Shown piece by piece: positions 46,569-55,640 of a stretch of DNA of 64,000 bases; position 1 is the first letter of the stretch, and each line of letters begins with the position of its first letter. This DNA comes from Pseudomonas wayambapalatensis (GTDB taxonomy: Bacteria; Pseudomonadota; Gammaproteobacteria; Pseudomonadales; Pseudomonadaceae), in assembly GCA_014268975.2 (NCBI GenBank), contig CP077096.1, positions 1 through 64,000 on the forward strand, read 5' to 3'. The translations under genes were made by a program, and so were the position numbers. Under the pieces are notes generated by a model. That model was given only the letters and a program-made list of their open reading frames with translations. It ran no database searches and was not told the origin of the DNA.

Positions 46569-47153
46569 TCAAAAGTTCGAAGGCGTGGCAGCACTGATCA
46601 GGCGGGCAGGTTCTTCGAAAGGGTTGCGGAAGCGGTGCGGGCGGGTGCTCTCGAAGTAGTAGCTGTCGCCCGCTTCGAGGATGAAGGTCTCCGCCCCGAC
46701 CACGAGTTCCAGGCGGCCTTCGAGCAGGATTCCGGTCTCTTCGCCATCGTGGGTGAGCATCTCCTCCCCCGTGTCGGCGCCCGGTGGATAGACCTCGTTG
46801 AGAAAGGCGATGGCACGGTTGGGGTGCGATTTGCCGACCAGCTTCATGGTCACCGCGCCGTCGGAAATGTCGATCAGCTCGTGGGCCTTGTAGACGATCT
46901 GGGTAGGGCTTTCAGGGGCCAGCTCGACGGAAAAGAACTCGACCATCGACATGGGAATGCCGCTGAGCACCTTGCGCAGGGAGCTGATCGACGGGCTCAC
47001 GCTGTTCTTCTCGATCATCGAGATGGTGCTGTTGGTTACGCCCGCCCGTTTGGCGAGTTCGCGCTGGGACAGGCCCTTGAGCTTGCGGATGGCTTGCAGT
47101 CGTTCGCCGACGTCCAAAGCTTGCGCCTCCAGAAACGGTCGAGGTGGGGTCAA
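46569..47153 (-). CDS. XRE-family regulator with C-terminal cupin domain
   Basis: A 194-residue regulator. The helix-turn-helix (residues ~15-70) includes GLSQRELAKRAGVTNSTISMIEK. The cupin half (residues ~110-190) has EMLTHDGEETGILLEGRLELVVGAETFILEAGDSYYFEST and PHRFRNP. This layout matches PuuR-type regulators that sense polyamines or other small ligands. It lies 73 nt downstream of dadX on the same strand, so it may be expressed with the dad genes, but its target could equally be the polyamine genes 4-11 kb to the right. Confidence 0.88.
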   Translation of the reverse strand: MTPPRPFLEAQALDVGERLQAIRKLKGLSQRELAKRAGVTNSTISMIEKNSVSPSISSLRKVLSGIPMSMVEFFSVELAPESPTQIVYKAHELIDISDGAVTMKLVGKSHPNRAIAFLNEVYPPGADTGEEMLTHDGEETGILLEGRLELVVGAETFILEAGDSYYFESTRPHRFRNPFEEPARLISAATPSNF

Positions 47154-47226
47154 ATGTGAACGATATCATGGCAATGCCGTTCAGTATTTACAACACGCAA
47201 GACCCCAGCCTGTCCGCTTCAGCGCC

Positions 47227-48300
47227 TCATTCGCCGTAATAATCCAGCGGTACGCGCCGCAGATTGCAGAAGATCTGGTAGGGAATGGTGCCCGCCTGCT
47301 GCGCCACGTCACTGGCCAGGACCTGCTTGCCCCACAGTTCGACCGGGCTGCCGACACCCGCCTCGGGCACTTCGGTGAGGTCAACGCAGAGCATGTCCAT
47401 CGAGACCCGGCCAATCAGTTGAGTCCGCTTGCCGGCGACCAACACCGGGGTGCCAGTGGGCGCGTGGCGTGGGTAGCCATCGGCGTAACCCATCGCGACC
47501 ACGCCAACCCGGGTCGGGCGCGGGCTGGTGAACTTGGCACCGTAGCCGACCGGCTCACCGGTTGGCAGTTCGCGCACGCTGATGATGCGCGATTGCAGGG
47601 TCATCACCGGTTGCAGGCGCGCAGCTGCGGCCTGCGCGACCTCGAACGGCGTGGCGCCGTACAGCATGATGCCTGGGCGTACCCAGTCGCTCGGCACCTG
47701 CGGCCAGCCCAGCACGCCGGGGGAGTTGCGCAGGCTGCACTCGGCGGCCAGCCCCTGGCGGGCGGCCTCGAACACCGCGACCTGCTGCTCGGTGGTCGAG
47801 GCATCGAGTTCGTCGGCGCGGGCGAAGTGGCTCATCAGCACGATGCGCGCGACCTTGCCGCTGGCCAGCAGACGCTGGTAGGCCTCGTGGTAGTCCTTGG
47901 GGTGCAGGCCGACGCGGTGCATGCCGCTGTCGAGCTTGAGCCAGATGTTCAGCGGCTTGCGCACGGCGGTCTGCTCGATCGCTTCGAGCTGCCACAGCGA
48001 GTGCACCACACACCACAGGTCGTGCTCGGCGATCAGCGCCAGCTCGCTGGCCTCGAAGAAGCCTTCGAGCAGCAGCACCGGGGCCTTGATCCCTGCGGCA
48101 CGCAGCTCCAAAGCCTCTTCGATGCAGGCCACGGCGAAACCGTCAGCCTCGGTTTCCAGCGCCAGGGCGCAACGTACCGCACCGTGGCCATAGGCATCGG
48201 CCTTGACCACGGCAAGGGCCTTGGCACCGGACAGTTCACGGGCCAGACGGTAGTTGTGACGGAGGGCTTGGAGGTCGATCAGGGCACGGGCGGGGCGCAT
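47227..48300 (-). CDS. dadX: Alanine racemase, catabolic DadX type
   Basis: A 357-residue PLP enzyme. The PLP lysine is in [13 protein letters not shown] near residue 35, and the catalytic Tyr region [14 protein letters not shown] is near residue 250. It starts [20 protein letters not shown] at ATG 48300; the upstream in-frame extension passes through a REP. It converts L-alanine to D-alanine for DadA and cell-wall synthesis. It follows dadA in the same direction after 131 nt. Confidence 0.93.
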   Translation of the reverse strand: MRPARALIDLQALRHNYRLARELSGAKALAVVKADAYGHGAVRCALALETEADGFAVACIEEALELRAAGIKAPVLLLEGFFEASELALIAEHDLWCVVHSLWQLEAIEQTAVRKPLNIWLKLDSGMHRVGLHPKDYHEAYQRLLASGKVARIVLMSHFARADELDASTTEQQVAVFEAARQGLAAECSLRNSPGVLGWPQVPSDWVRPGIMLYGATPFEVAQAAAARLQPVMTLQSRIISVRELPTGEPVGYGAKFTSPRPTRVGVVAMGYADGYPRHAPTGTPVLVAGKRTQLIGRVSMDMLCVDLTEVPEAGVGSPVELWGKQVLASDVAQQAGTIPYQIFCNLRRVPLDYYGE

Positions 48301-48351
48301 GGAGGGCAGCCTTCTGGTGGATCTGTTTATGACGGAGGAACGGTGCTGGCC

Positions 48352-48418
48352 TATTCGCGGGCAAACCCGCTCCCACAAGTCCTCATCCTGCCGTGGGAGC
48401 GGGCTCGCTCGTGAGGAA
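48352..48418. repeat. Degenerate REP doublet between dadA and dadX
   Basis: ATTCGCGGGCAAACCCGCTCCCACA (48353 on) and the imperfect inverse GTGGGAGCGGGCTCGCTCGTGAGG (48394 on) flank about 15 nt. It lies within the probable dadA-dadX transcript, where it may set relative mRNA levels. Confidence 0.7.
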
Positions 48419-48431
48419 GCCAGCGCTGAAA

Positions 48432-49733
48432 TTACTGGTGAGCCGACACCGGGCTACCTTGGCCAGCACTCTCGCGGCTGTTGCCATAGCGCGAGATATC
48501 CAGACCTTCGGCACTGATCTGCGGCTTCTTGCGCGCGATCAGGTCGGCCAGCAGGCGACCGGAACCGCAAGCCATGGTCCAGCCAAGGGTGCCGTGACCC
48601 GTATTCAGGAACAGGTTGCGGAACGCAGTACCGCCGACGATCGGGGTGCCATCCGGAGTGGCCGGGCGCAGGCCGGTCCAGAAACTGGCCTGGCTCAGGT
48701 CGCCGCCGCGAGGATAAAGGTCGTTGACGATCATCTCCAGCGTTTCGCGTCGACGCGGGTTCAGCGACAGGTCAAAACCGGCGATTTCAGCCATGCCACC
48801 GACACGGATACGGTTGTCGAAACGGGTGATGGCGACTTTGTAGGTTTCGTCGAGAATGGTCGAGGTCGGCGCCATGTCGGCATCGGTGATCGGCACGGTC
48901 AGCGAGTAGCCTTTGAGCGGATACACCGGTGCCTTGATGCCCAGCGGCTTGAGCAATTGCGGCGAATAGCTGCCCAGCGCCAGCACGTAGCGATCGGCGG
49001 TTTCCAGCTTGCCGTCGATCCACACGCCATTGATCCGGTCACCGGCATGGTCAAGGCGCTGGATGTTCTGGCCGAAACGGAACTCGACACCCAGCTTGAT
49101 GGCCATGTCGGCCAGCTTGGTGGTGAACAGCTGGCAGTCGCCGGTCTGGTCGTTGGGCAGGCGCAGGGCGCCGGCAAGAATATCCTTCACACCCGCCAGC
49201 GCAGGTTCCACGCGGGCAATGCCGTCGCGGTCGAGCAGCTCGTAGGGCACGCCGGACTGCTCGAGCACCGCGATATCCTTGGCTGCGGCATCGACCTGGG
49301 CCTGGGTGCGGAACAGCTGGGTGGTGCCCAGGGTGCGGCTTTCGTAGGCGATACCGGTTTCGGCACGCAGCTCGTCGAGGCAGTCGCGGCTGTACTCGGA
49401 CAGGCGCACCATGCGCTCCTTGTTCACCGCATAGCGATTGGCGGTGCAGTTGCGCAGCATCTGCGCCATCCACAGGTACTGGTCGACGTCACCGGTCAGC
49501 TTGATGGCGAGCGGTGCGTGGCGCTCGAGCAGCCACTTGATGGCCTTGAGCGGCACGCCGGGCGCGGCCCAGGGCGAGGCATAGCCGGGCGAGATCTGGC
49601 CAGCGTTGGCAAAGCTGGTTTCCATGGCCACCGCCGGCTGGCGATCGACCACTGTCACTTCGAAACCTTGCCGGGCCAGGTAGTAGGCACTGGCGGTTCC
49701 GATCACACCGCTACCAAGTACCAAAACTCGCAT
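48432..49733 (-). CDS. dadA: D-amino acid dehydrogenase small subunit
   Basis: A 433-residue FAD enzyme at the inner membrane that oxidises D-alanine and other D-amino acids to keto acids, passing electrons to the quinone pool. It starts [20 protein letters not shown] with the FAD-binding motif at the extreme N-terminus, followed by [20 protein letters not shown], and ends with [19 protein letters not shown]. It diverges from lrp across 155 bp, the standard dad arrangement in Pseudomonas. Confidence 0.95.
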   Translation of the reverse strand: MRVLVLGSGVIGTASAYYLARQGFEVTVVDRQPAVAMETSFANAGQISPGYASPWAAPGVPLKAIKWLLERHAPLAIKLTGDVDQYLWMAQMLRNCTANRYAVNKERMVRLSEYSRDCLDELRAETGIAYESRTLGTTQLFRTQAQVDAAAKDIAVLEQSGVPYELLDRDGIARVEPALAGVKDILAGALRLPNDQTGDCQLFTTKLADMAIKLGVEFRFGQNIQRLDHAGDRINGVWIDGKLETADRYVLALGSYSPQLLKPLGIKAPVYPLKGYSLTVPITDADMAPTSTILDETYKVAITRFDNRIRVGGMAEIAGFDLSLNPRRRETLEMIVNDLYPRGGDLSQASFWTGLRPATPDGTPIVGGTAFRNLFLNTGHGTLGWTMACGSGRLLADLIARKKPQISAEGLDISRYGNSRESAGQGSPVSAHQ

Positions 49734-49844
49734 CGTCTATCCCTCGCACGCGGTACACCGCAGTCTTTTGTTGAAATGGCATGGATGCGCGCAGTATAAG
49801 AATCTCCGCCCAGTGCATTTCACTATATAAAAACCTATATTTGG

Positions 49845-49856
49845 CGAGAATTCTCG
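49845..49856. promoter_or_regulatory. Palindrome in the dadA-lrp control region
   Basis: CGAGAATTCTCG is a perfect 12-bp palindrome 32 nt upstream of lrp, next to an AT-rich run (ACTATATAAAAACCTATATTT). Lrp-type regulators bind degenerate AT-rich palindromes, so this region is the likely binding zone. Confidence 0.4.
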
Positions 49857-49888
49857 GCAAAAACGCCTTTCACGGAGGGGCATCCCCT

Positions 49889-50377
49889 ATGAGAACCCAA
49901 CACCAGAGCAAACGTGAACTGGACAAGATCGACCGCAACATCCTGCGCATCCTGCAGAACGACGGGCGTATCTCCTTCACCGAACTGGGCGAGAAAGTCG
50001 GGTTGTCGACCACCCCCTGCACCGAGCGTGTCCGCCGCCTGGAACGTGAGGGCATCATCATGGGCTACAACGCCCGCCTCAATCCGCAACACCTCAAGGG
50101 TAGCCTGCTGGTGTTCGTCGAGATCAGCCTGGACTACAAGTCCGGCGATACCTTCGAAGAGTTCCGCCGCGCCGTCCTCAAGCTGCCCCATGTACTGGAG
50201 TGCCATCTGGTGTCGGGCGACTTCGACTACCTGGTGAAGGCGCGCATTTCCGAGATGGCCTCGTACCGCAAGCTGTTGGGCGACATCCTGCTCAAGCTGC
50301 CGCATGTGCGCGAATCGAAGAGCTACATCGTGATGGAAGAGGTCAAGGAGAGCCTCTGCCTGCCGATTCCGGACTGA
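49889..50377 (+). CDS. lrp: Lrp/AsnC-family regulator of dadAX
   Basis: A 162-residue leucine-responsive-type regulator. The DNA-binding domain reads LDKIDRNILRILQNDGRISFTELGEKVGLSTTPCTERVRRLE, and the RAM ligand-binding domain follows (GSLLVFVEISLDYKSGDTFEEF, LVSGDFDYLVKARI). In P. aeruginosa and P. putida the divergent Lrp activates dadAX in response to alanine. I use ATG 49889 (MRTQHQSKREL), preceded by GGAGGGG; the upstream in-frame ATG at 49781 lies in the control region. Confidence 0.93.
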   Translation: MRTQHQSKRELDKIDRNILRILQNDGRISFTELGEKVGLSTTPCTERVRRLEREGIIMGYNARLNPQHLKGSLLVFVEISLDYKSGDTFEEFRRAVLKLPHVLECHLVSGDFDYLVKARISEMASYRKLLGDILLKLPHVRESKSYIVMEEVKESLCLPIPD

Positions 50378-50381
50378 ACCG

Positions 50382-50732
50382 TCAGACCAGCACCTGGCGG
50401 GTACTGGCGATATAGCCATGGATCAGCCGCTCGGCCTCCGGCTCGATCGGCTGCTGCGGACCACGGCCACGGGGGCAGGCCATGCGCGGCGTGGTGCCGA
50501 ACAGGCGGCAGATCAACGGGCGCTCTTCATAGACAGTGCAGCCTTGCGGGCCGAGGTGCACGCAGTCCAGGCGCTCCAGCGCGGCATCCTGCTCGGCCTG
50601 GGTCTTGCGCGGCAGACGGGCCATCTCTTCGCTGGACGTGGTGACCGGGCCGCAGCAGTCGTGGCAGCCCGGCTCGCATTCGAAGGACGGGATGAGTTCG
50701 CGCAGGAACTGGATCTTGTGGTTGCAGGGCAT
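50382..50732 (-). CDS. YkgJ-family cysteine cluster protein
   Basis: A 116-residue protein with a CxxxCxxCC-type cluster (FECEPGCHDCCGPV), then DCVHLGPQGCTVYEERPLICRLFG, the YkgJ (UPF0153) pattern of conserved cysteines that probably binds zinc or an Fe-S centre. Function is unknown. Start MPCNHKIQFLREL at ATG 50732. It converges on lrp, with stops 4 nt apart. Confidence 0.88.
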   Translation of the reverse strand: MPCNHKIQFLRELIPSFECEPGCHDCCGPVTTSSEEMARLPRKTQAEQDAALERLDCVHLGPQGCTVYEERPLICRLFGTTPRMACPRGRGPQQPIEPEAERLIHGYIASTRQVLV

Positions 50733-50860
50733 GGGCGGTGTGTCATCGGGGTTTGTGAGGATTATAGGGCCATTCGTGGAACAAGCCTTCGCCCGGTTGC
50801 CCAACCGCGAAACCCCGGCTTATCCTCGCCCCCTTCGCACCGACTCCAGGGCCTCTCCAG

Positions 50861-52153
50861 ATGATCAACAGCGCGCAGCACGCCGCCTCCTACTATGCCG
50901 CCAGCAGCGCGCCGCAACCGGATTACCCAAGCCTGGAAGGCGAGCACAGCGCTGACGTGTGCATCGTCGGCGGTGGATATTCGGGCTTGAATACCGCCAT
51001 CGAACTGGCCGAGCGCGGCTTTTCGGTGATCCTGCTCGAAGCCCGCAAGATCGGCTGGGGCGCCAGCGGTCGCAATGGTGGGCAGTTGATCCGCGGCGTC
51101 GGCCACGATGTCGAGCAGTTCCTGCCGGTGCTTGGCGAGGATGGCGTACGCAGCCTCAAGTTGATGGGCCTGGAGGCCGTGGAGATCGCGCGTCAACGTA
51201 TCGAGCGCCACGCCATCGCCTGCGACCTGACCTGGGGTTACTGCGACCTGGCATACAAGCCCGCCGAGCTGGACGGTTTCGCTGAAAACGCCGAAGAACT
51301 GCGCAGCCTGGGCTACCGCCACGAGGTCCGCGTGGTGCCGGCCTCCGAGATCCGCAGCGTGGTCGGCTCCGACAGCTTCGTCGGCGGCCTGGTCGACATG
51401 GGCTCGGGCCACCTGCACCCACTCAACCTGGCCCTGGGCGAAGCGGCCGCCGCCGAGCGCCTGGGCGTGAAGCTGCACGAGGGTTCGGCAGTAACCCGCA
51501 TCGACTACGGCCCGCAAGTTCAGGTACACACGGCGCGGGGCCGGGTGCGCGCCAGTACGCTGGTGCTGTGCACCAACGCCTACCACAACGATCTCAACCG
51601 CGAACTGGGCGGCAAGGTGCTGCCCGCCGGCAGCTACATCATCGCCACCGAACCCCTGGGCGAAGCACGTGCCCGCCAGTTGCTGCCACAGAACATGGCC
51701 GTGTGCGACCAGCGCGTGGCACTGGATTACTTCCGCCTGTCCGCCGATCACCGTCTGCTGTTCGGCGGCGCCTGTCACTACTCCGGGCGCGACCCGAAGG
51801 ACATTGGCGCCTACATGGGCCCGAAGATGCTCAAGGTGTTCCCGCAGCTGGCCGGTGTGCGCATCGACTATCAGTGGGGCGGCATGATCGGCATCGGCGC
51901 CAATCGCCTGCCGCAGGTGGGGCGCCTGGCCAGCCAGCCCAACGTCTATTACGCCCAGGCCTACTCCGGCCATGGCCTGAACGCCACGCACCTGGCCGGA
52001 CGCCTGCTGGGCGAGGCCATCAGCGGCCAGCAGGCGGGGCGCTTCGACCTGTTCGCCAAGGTGCCGCACGCGACCTTCCCTGGCGGCAAGCACCTGCGCT
52101 CGCCGCTGCTGGCGCTGGGGATGCTCTGGTACCGGTTGAAGGAACTGCTCTGA
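50861..52153 (+). CDS. puuB: PuuB-like FAD-dependent oxidoreductase
   Basis: A 430-residue DAO-family flavoprotein. FAD motifs are VCIVGGGYSGLNTAIELAE near residue 33 and GWGASGRNGGQLIRG near residue 68; the C-terminal GHGLNATHLAG closes the FAD site. It is of the gamma-glutamylputrescine oxidase (PuuB/PauB) type and may oxidise gamma-glutamylputrescine or a related amine to an aldehyde. The aldehyde dehydrogenase KauB 4.8 kb downstream could take the product. Pseudomonas has several paralogues, so the substrate is uncertain. Confidence 0.8.
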   Translation: MINSAQHAASYYAASSAPQPDYPSLEGEHSADVCIVGGGYSGLNTAIELAERGFSVILLEARKIGWGASGRNGGQLIRGVGHDVEQFLPVLGEDGVRSLKLMGLEAVEIARQRIERHAIACDLTWGYCDLAYKPAELDGFAENAEELRSLGYRHEVRVVPASEIRSVVGSDSFVGGLVDMGSGHLHPLNLALGEAAAAERLGVKLHEGSAVTRIDYGPQVQVHTARGRVRASTLVLCTNAYHNDLNRELGGKVLPAGSYIIATEPLGEARARQLLPQNMAVCDQRVALDYFRLSADHRLLFGGACHYSGRDPKDIGAYMGPKMLKVFPQLAGVRIDYQWGGMIGIGANRLPQVGRLASQPNVYYAQAYSGHGLNATHLAGRLLGEAISGQQAGRFDLFAKVPHATFPGGKHLRSPLLALGMLWYRLKELL

Positions 52154-52390
52154 TCACTCTCGCCAGAATGGCTTGCACCCTTCCTCCCGGGCCTGCTGGC
52201 GGCTGATGCCGATATCCAGCAGTTGCTGATCGCTCAACTCGCGCAGCGCCCTGCGCGAGCGCCAGCGATGCACCATCAGCCCCAGGCGCCCCAAGCCCAC
52301 AGGGGCGCTGGAAACCTTGGGCCACTGCCCTGCGCGCAGTTCTTCCGCCAACAGTTGCAGCCGTACATCGCTCAAGCCGTTCATTGCCAT
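52154..52390 (-). CDS. DUF1127 small protein
   Basis: A 78-residue basic protein with a C-terminal DUF1127 domain (WRSRRALRELSDQQLLDIGISRQQAREE). Small DUF1127 proteins in alphaproteobacteria have RNA-binding and phosphate/carbon regulatory roles; in Pseudomonas the role is unknown. Its stop abuts the convergent puuB-like stop directly, and it diverges from the MocR gene across a repeat-rich 171-bp region. Start MAMNGLSDVR, with GGAGACAT upstream. Confidence 0.82.
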   Translation of the reverse strand: MAMNGLSDVRLQLLAEELRAGQWPKVSSAPVGLGRLGLMVHRWRSRRALRELSDQQLLDIGISRQQAREEGCKPFWRE

Positions 52391-52442
52391 GTCTCCTGAT
52401 TGCCTCGAAAGCTGGAGAAAGCATGCGCTCGGCAGCCATGTA

Positions 52443-52529
52443 CGATACAGATTCAACCCAGCGTTATTATTTCCATACAGAATTGGCAAAGCGGCGGCTG
52501 AATGCAGTATTTTTGGCCAATCTGTATCG
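52443..52529. promoter_or_regulatory. Triple-repeat MocR-type operator array
   Basis: Three copies of a CGATACAGATTGGC-like motif lie in the divergent region: CGATACAGATT (52443-52453, direct), CATACAGAATTGGC (52474-52487, direct) and GGCCAATCTGTATCG (52515-52529, inverted). ATACAG starts in the two direct copies are 30 bp apart, about three helical turns. Two direct and one inverted site near the gene's own start are typical of MocR/GntR-aminotransferase autoregulators such as PdxR and GabR. Confidence 0.6.
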
Positions 52530-52561
52530 CTCACCTTGCCCCCTGTGTGCAGGAGTATGCC

Positions 52562-53992
52562 GTGACCCTCTACATGAACCTCGCCGAATTGCTCGGTGCC
52601 CGGATCGAACAAGGCCTGTATCGTCCTGGCGAACGCCTGCCGTCGGTGCGCTCATTGAGCCTTGAGCACGGCGTCAGCCTGAGCACCGTACAGCAGGCCT
52701 ATCGTCAGCTGGAGGACAACGGCCTGGTGGCTCCGCGCCCCAAGTCCGGCTACTTCGTCACGGAAAATCGCAGCCTGCCGGCCCTGCCCGCCATCAGCCG
52801 CCCCGCCCAACGCCCTGTGGATATCTCCCAGTGGGAGCAGGTGCTCGAGCTGGTACGCGCCAGCCCTCACCCGGACGTGATCCAGCTCGGCCGCGGCATG
52901 CCCGACATCGAAAGCCCGACGCTCAAGCCCCTGCTGCGCAGCCTTGCCCAGCTCAGCCGGCGCCTGGACATGCCAGGGCTGTACTACGACAACATCCACG
53001 GCAACGACGCCCTGCGCGAGCAGATCGCCCGCCTGACGCTCGACTCAGGCTGCAACCTCGGGCCGGGCGACCTGGTGGTGACCACCGGCTGTCATGAAGC
53101 ACTGTCGACCAGCATTCGCGCAGTGTGCGAGCCGGGCGACATCGTCGCGGTGGATTCGCCCAGCTTCCACGGCGCCATGCAGACACTCAAGGGCCTGGGC
53201 ATGAAGGCGCTGGAGATCCCCACCGACCCGACCACCGGCATCAGCCTGGAGGCGTTGGAACTGGCGCTGGAGCAGTGGCCGATCAAGCTCATCCAGATCA
53301 CCCCCAGCTGCAACAACCCGCTGGGCTACATCATGCCCGAGGCGCGCAAGAAGGCCCTGCTGACCCTGGCCCAGCGCTACGACGTGGCGATCCTCGAAGA
53401 CGATGTGTACGGCGACCTGGCCTACACCTACCCACGCCCACGCACCATCAAATCGTTCGACGAGGATGGCCGCGTGCTGCTTTGCAGCTCGTTCTCCAAG
53501 ACCCTGGCGCCGGGCCTGCGGGTCGGCTGGGTGGCGCCCGGTCGCTACCTGGAGCGGGTGCTGCACATGAAGTACATCAGCACCGGCAGCACCGCCTGCC
53601 AGCCCCAATTGGCGATCGCCGACTTCATCGCCGAAGGCCACTACCAGCCGCACCTGCGCCGGGTCCGGGCGCAGTACCAGCGCGCCCGCGACCAGATGAG
53701 CGACTGGGTGACCCGCTACTTCCCGCCCGGCACCCGCGCCAGCCGGCCCCAGGGCGGCTTCATGCTGTGGGTGGAACTGCCCGAGAGCTTCGACACCCTG
53801 CGACTGAACCGTGCGCTGCTGGAACAGGGCGTACAGATTGCCGTAGGCAGCATTTTTTCGGCGTCGGGCAAGTACCGCCACTGCCTGCGCATGAACTTCG
53901 CCACCCGCGCCACCCCGGAAATCGAGGCGGCGGTACGCAAGGTGGGTGAAACTGCCTATCGCCTACTGGCGCAGGACAGCGGCGCCGGGTAA
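52562..53992 (+). CDS. MocR-family regulator (GntR HTH fused to aminotransferase fold)
   Basis: A 476-residue fusion. The GntR winged helix (residues ~5-70) has GLYRPGERLPSVRSLSLEHGVSLSTVQQAYRQLE. A fold-type I aminotransferase domain follows from ~95, with the PLP lysine in SSFSKTLAPGLRVGWV and NPLGYIMP upstream. These proteins bind PLP or amine adducts as effectors. I start at GTG 52562 because AGGAG lies 7 nt before it; ATG 52574 is an alternative. It diverges from the DUF1127 gene across the repeat array described separately, so autoregulation is likely. Confidence 0.88.
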   Translation: MTLYMNLAELLGARIEQGLYRPGERLPSVRSLSLEHGVSLSTVQQAYRQLEDNGLVAPRPKSGYFVTENRSLPALPAISRPAQRPVDISQWEQVLELVRASPHPDVIQLGRGMPDIESPTLKPLLRSLAQLSRRLDMPGLYYDNIHGNDALREQIARLTLDSGCNLGPGDLVVTTGCHEALSTSIRAVCEPGDIVAVDSPSFHGAMQTLKGLGMKALEIPTDPTTGISLEALELALEQWPIKLIQITPSCNNPLGYIMPEARKKALLTLAQRYDVAILEDDVYGDLAYTYPRPRTIKSFDEDGRVLLCSSFSKTLAPGLRVGWVAPGRYLERVLHMKYISTGSTACQPQLAIADFIAEGHYQPHLRRVRAQYQRARDQMSDWVTRYFPPGTRASRPQGGFMLWVELPESFDTLRLNRALLEQGVQIAVGSIFSASGKYRHCLRMNFATRATPEIEAAVRKVGETAYRLLAQDSGAG

Positions 53993-54052
53993 CTTTGTAG
54001 CGCCTTCCACGGTCCAACCTTCCAGTGACCTGTCGTACAGGACGATTCGCCC

Positions 54053-55612
54053 TTGAGACTCCAGCGCGTTCTGCCTCTGCTGCTGGTGCTGCTGCTCGGC
54101 CTGAGCGGCTGCGCCAGCATCGATACACCTCGCGACGTGAGCCAGGCGCTGCCGGCCAACGACTCCGCGTTCGGCCGCTCGGTCCAGCGCCAGGCTGCGC
54201 CCTATGAGGGGCGCTCCGGCTTTCGCCTGCTGCCCAACAGCAACGAAGCCTTCCGCGCCCGTGCCGAGCTGATCCGCAACGCCCAGACCAGCATCGACCT
54301 GCAGTATTACATCGTCCACGATGGCCTGAGCACCCGCGCCCTCGTGCACGAGCTGCTGCGCGCCGCCGACCGCGGCGTGCGGGTACGCATCCTGCTCGAC
54401 GACACCACCAGCGATGGCCTGGACAGCCTGATCGGCACCCTTGCTGCCCACCCCCATATCCAGATCCGCGTGTTCAACCCGCTGCACCTGGGCCGCAGCA
54501 CCGGCCTGACGCGCGCCATGGGGCGGCTGTTCAACCTGTCGCTGCAGCACCGGCGCATGCACAACAAGCTGTTCCTGGTCGACAACAGCATGGCCATCGT
54601 CGGCGGGCGCAACCTGGGCGACGAGTACTTCGACGCCGAGCCCAACCTGAACTTCACTGACATCGACCTGCTGGGTGTAGGGCCTGTGGCCGAGCAGCTC
54701 GGGCATAGCTTCGACCAGTACTGGAACAGCGCCCTGAGCCGGCCGATCGGCGACTTCCTGTGGAGCACGCCGGACGCCAGCGACCTGCGCGCCAGCCGCC
54801 AGCGCCTGGAAACCTGGCTGGCGCAGGCCAGGGTGCAGCGCAAGGCTTTGTACGACCGACTGATGGCCTATCAGAGCGAGCCACGCCTGGACATCTGGCG
54901 CAACGAGCTGATCTGGGCGCACAGCCAGGCGCTGTGGGATGCGCCGAGCAAGGTGCTGGCCCGCGGCGAGCCAGACCCGCAGTTGCTGATGACCCAGCAA
55001 CTGGCGCCCGACCTGAAGAACGTACACCGCGAGCTGATCCTGGTCTCGGCCTACTTCGTGCCGGGCGAGCCAGGCCTGCTGTACCTCACCAGCCGCGCCG
55101 ACGCCGGCACCTCGGTCAAGCTGCTGACCAATTCGCTCGAAGCCACCGATGTGCCGGCCGTGCACGGCGGCTATGCGCCCTACCGCCGCGCCCTGCTGGA
55201 GCATGGCGTGGAGCTGTTCGAGCTGCGTCGCCAGCCCGGAGACCCCAGCGCCGCGCGCGGCGTGCTCAGCTTCAAGGGTCAGTCCGATTCGAGCCTGCAC
55301 AGCAAGGCGATGGTCTTCGACCGGCGCAAGACCTTCATTGGTTCTTTCAATTTCGACCCGCGTTCGGTGCTGTGGAACACCGAGGTCGGGGTAATGGTCG
55401 ACAGCCCGGAGCTGGCCGAGTACACCCGCGCACTGGCTGAACAGGGCATGGCGCCGGCGTTGAGCTACCAACCGAAGCTGGTGGACGGGAAGATGGTCTG
55501 GGTGACCGAAGACAATGGCCAGATACATACCCTGACCGCTGAGCCGGGCGGGATATGGCGCCGGTTCAATGCCTGGGTGGCCAAGGCGGTGGGATTGGAG
55601 AAGATGCTGTAG
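54053..55612 (+). CDS. Phospholipase D-like (cardiolipin synthase-type) lipoprotein
   Basis: A 519-residue predicted lipoprotein. The signal MRLQRVLPLLLVLLLGLSGC ends in a lipobox with Cys20. Two PLD HKD motifs follow: HNKLFLVDN at residues 170-178 with GGRNLGDEYF, and HSKAMVFDRR at 416-425 with GSFNFDPRS. It resembles the ClsC/YmdC-type enzymes that act on phospholipids in the envelope. No ATG is available near the signal peptide, so TTG 54053 is the start; an AGGA lies about 10 nt upstream. It is co-directional with the MocR gene, 60 nt away. Confidence 0.82.
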   Translation: MRLQRVLPLLLVLLLGLSGCASIDTPRDVSQALPANDSAFGRSVQRQAAPYEGRSGFRLLPNSNEAFRARAELIRNAQTSIDLQYYIVHDGLSTRALVHELLRAADRGVRVRILLDDTTSDGLDSLIGTLAAHPHIQIRVFNPLHLGRSTGLTRAMGRLFNLSLQHRRMHNKLFLVDNSMAIVGGRNLGDEYFDAEPNLNFTDIDLLGVGPVAEQLGHSFDQYWNSALSRPIGDFLWSTPDASDLRASRQRLETWLAQARVQRKALYDRLMAYQSEPRLDIWRNELIWAHSQALWDAPSKVLARGEPDPQLLMTQQLAPDLKNVHRELILVSAYFVPGEPGLLYLTSRADAGTSVKLLTNSLEATDVPAVHGGYAPYRRALLEHGVELFELRRQPGDPSAARGVLSFKGQSDSSLHSKAMVFDRRKTFIGSFNFDPRSVLWNTEVGVMVDSPELAEYTRALAEQGMAPALSYQPKLVDGKMVWVTEDNGQIHTLTAEPGGIWRRFNAWVAKAVGLEKML

Positions 55613-55640
55613 TAGCGGGCCGTATAACGGCCCGCGCCCT

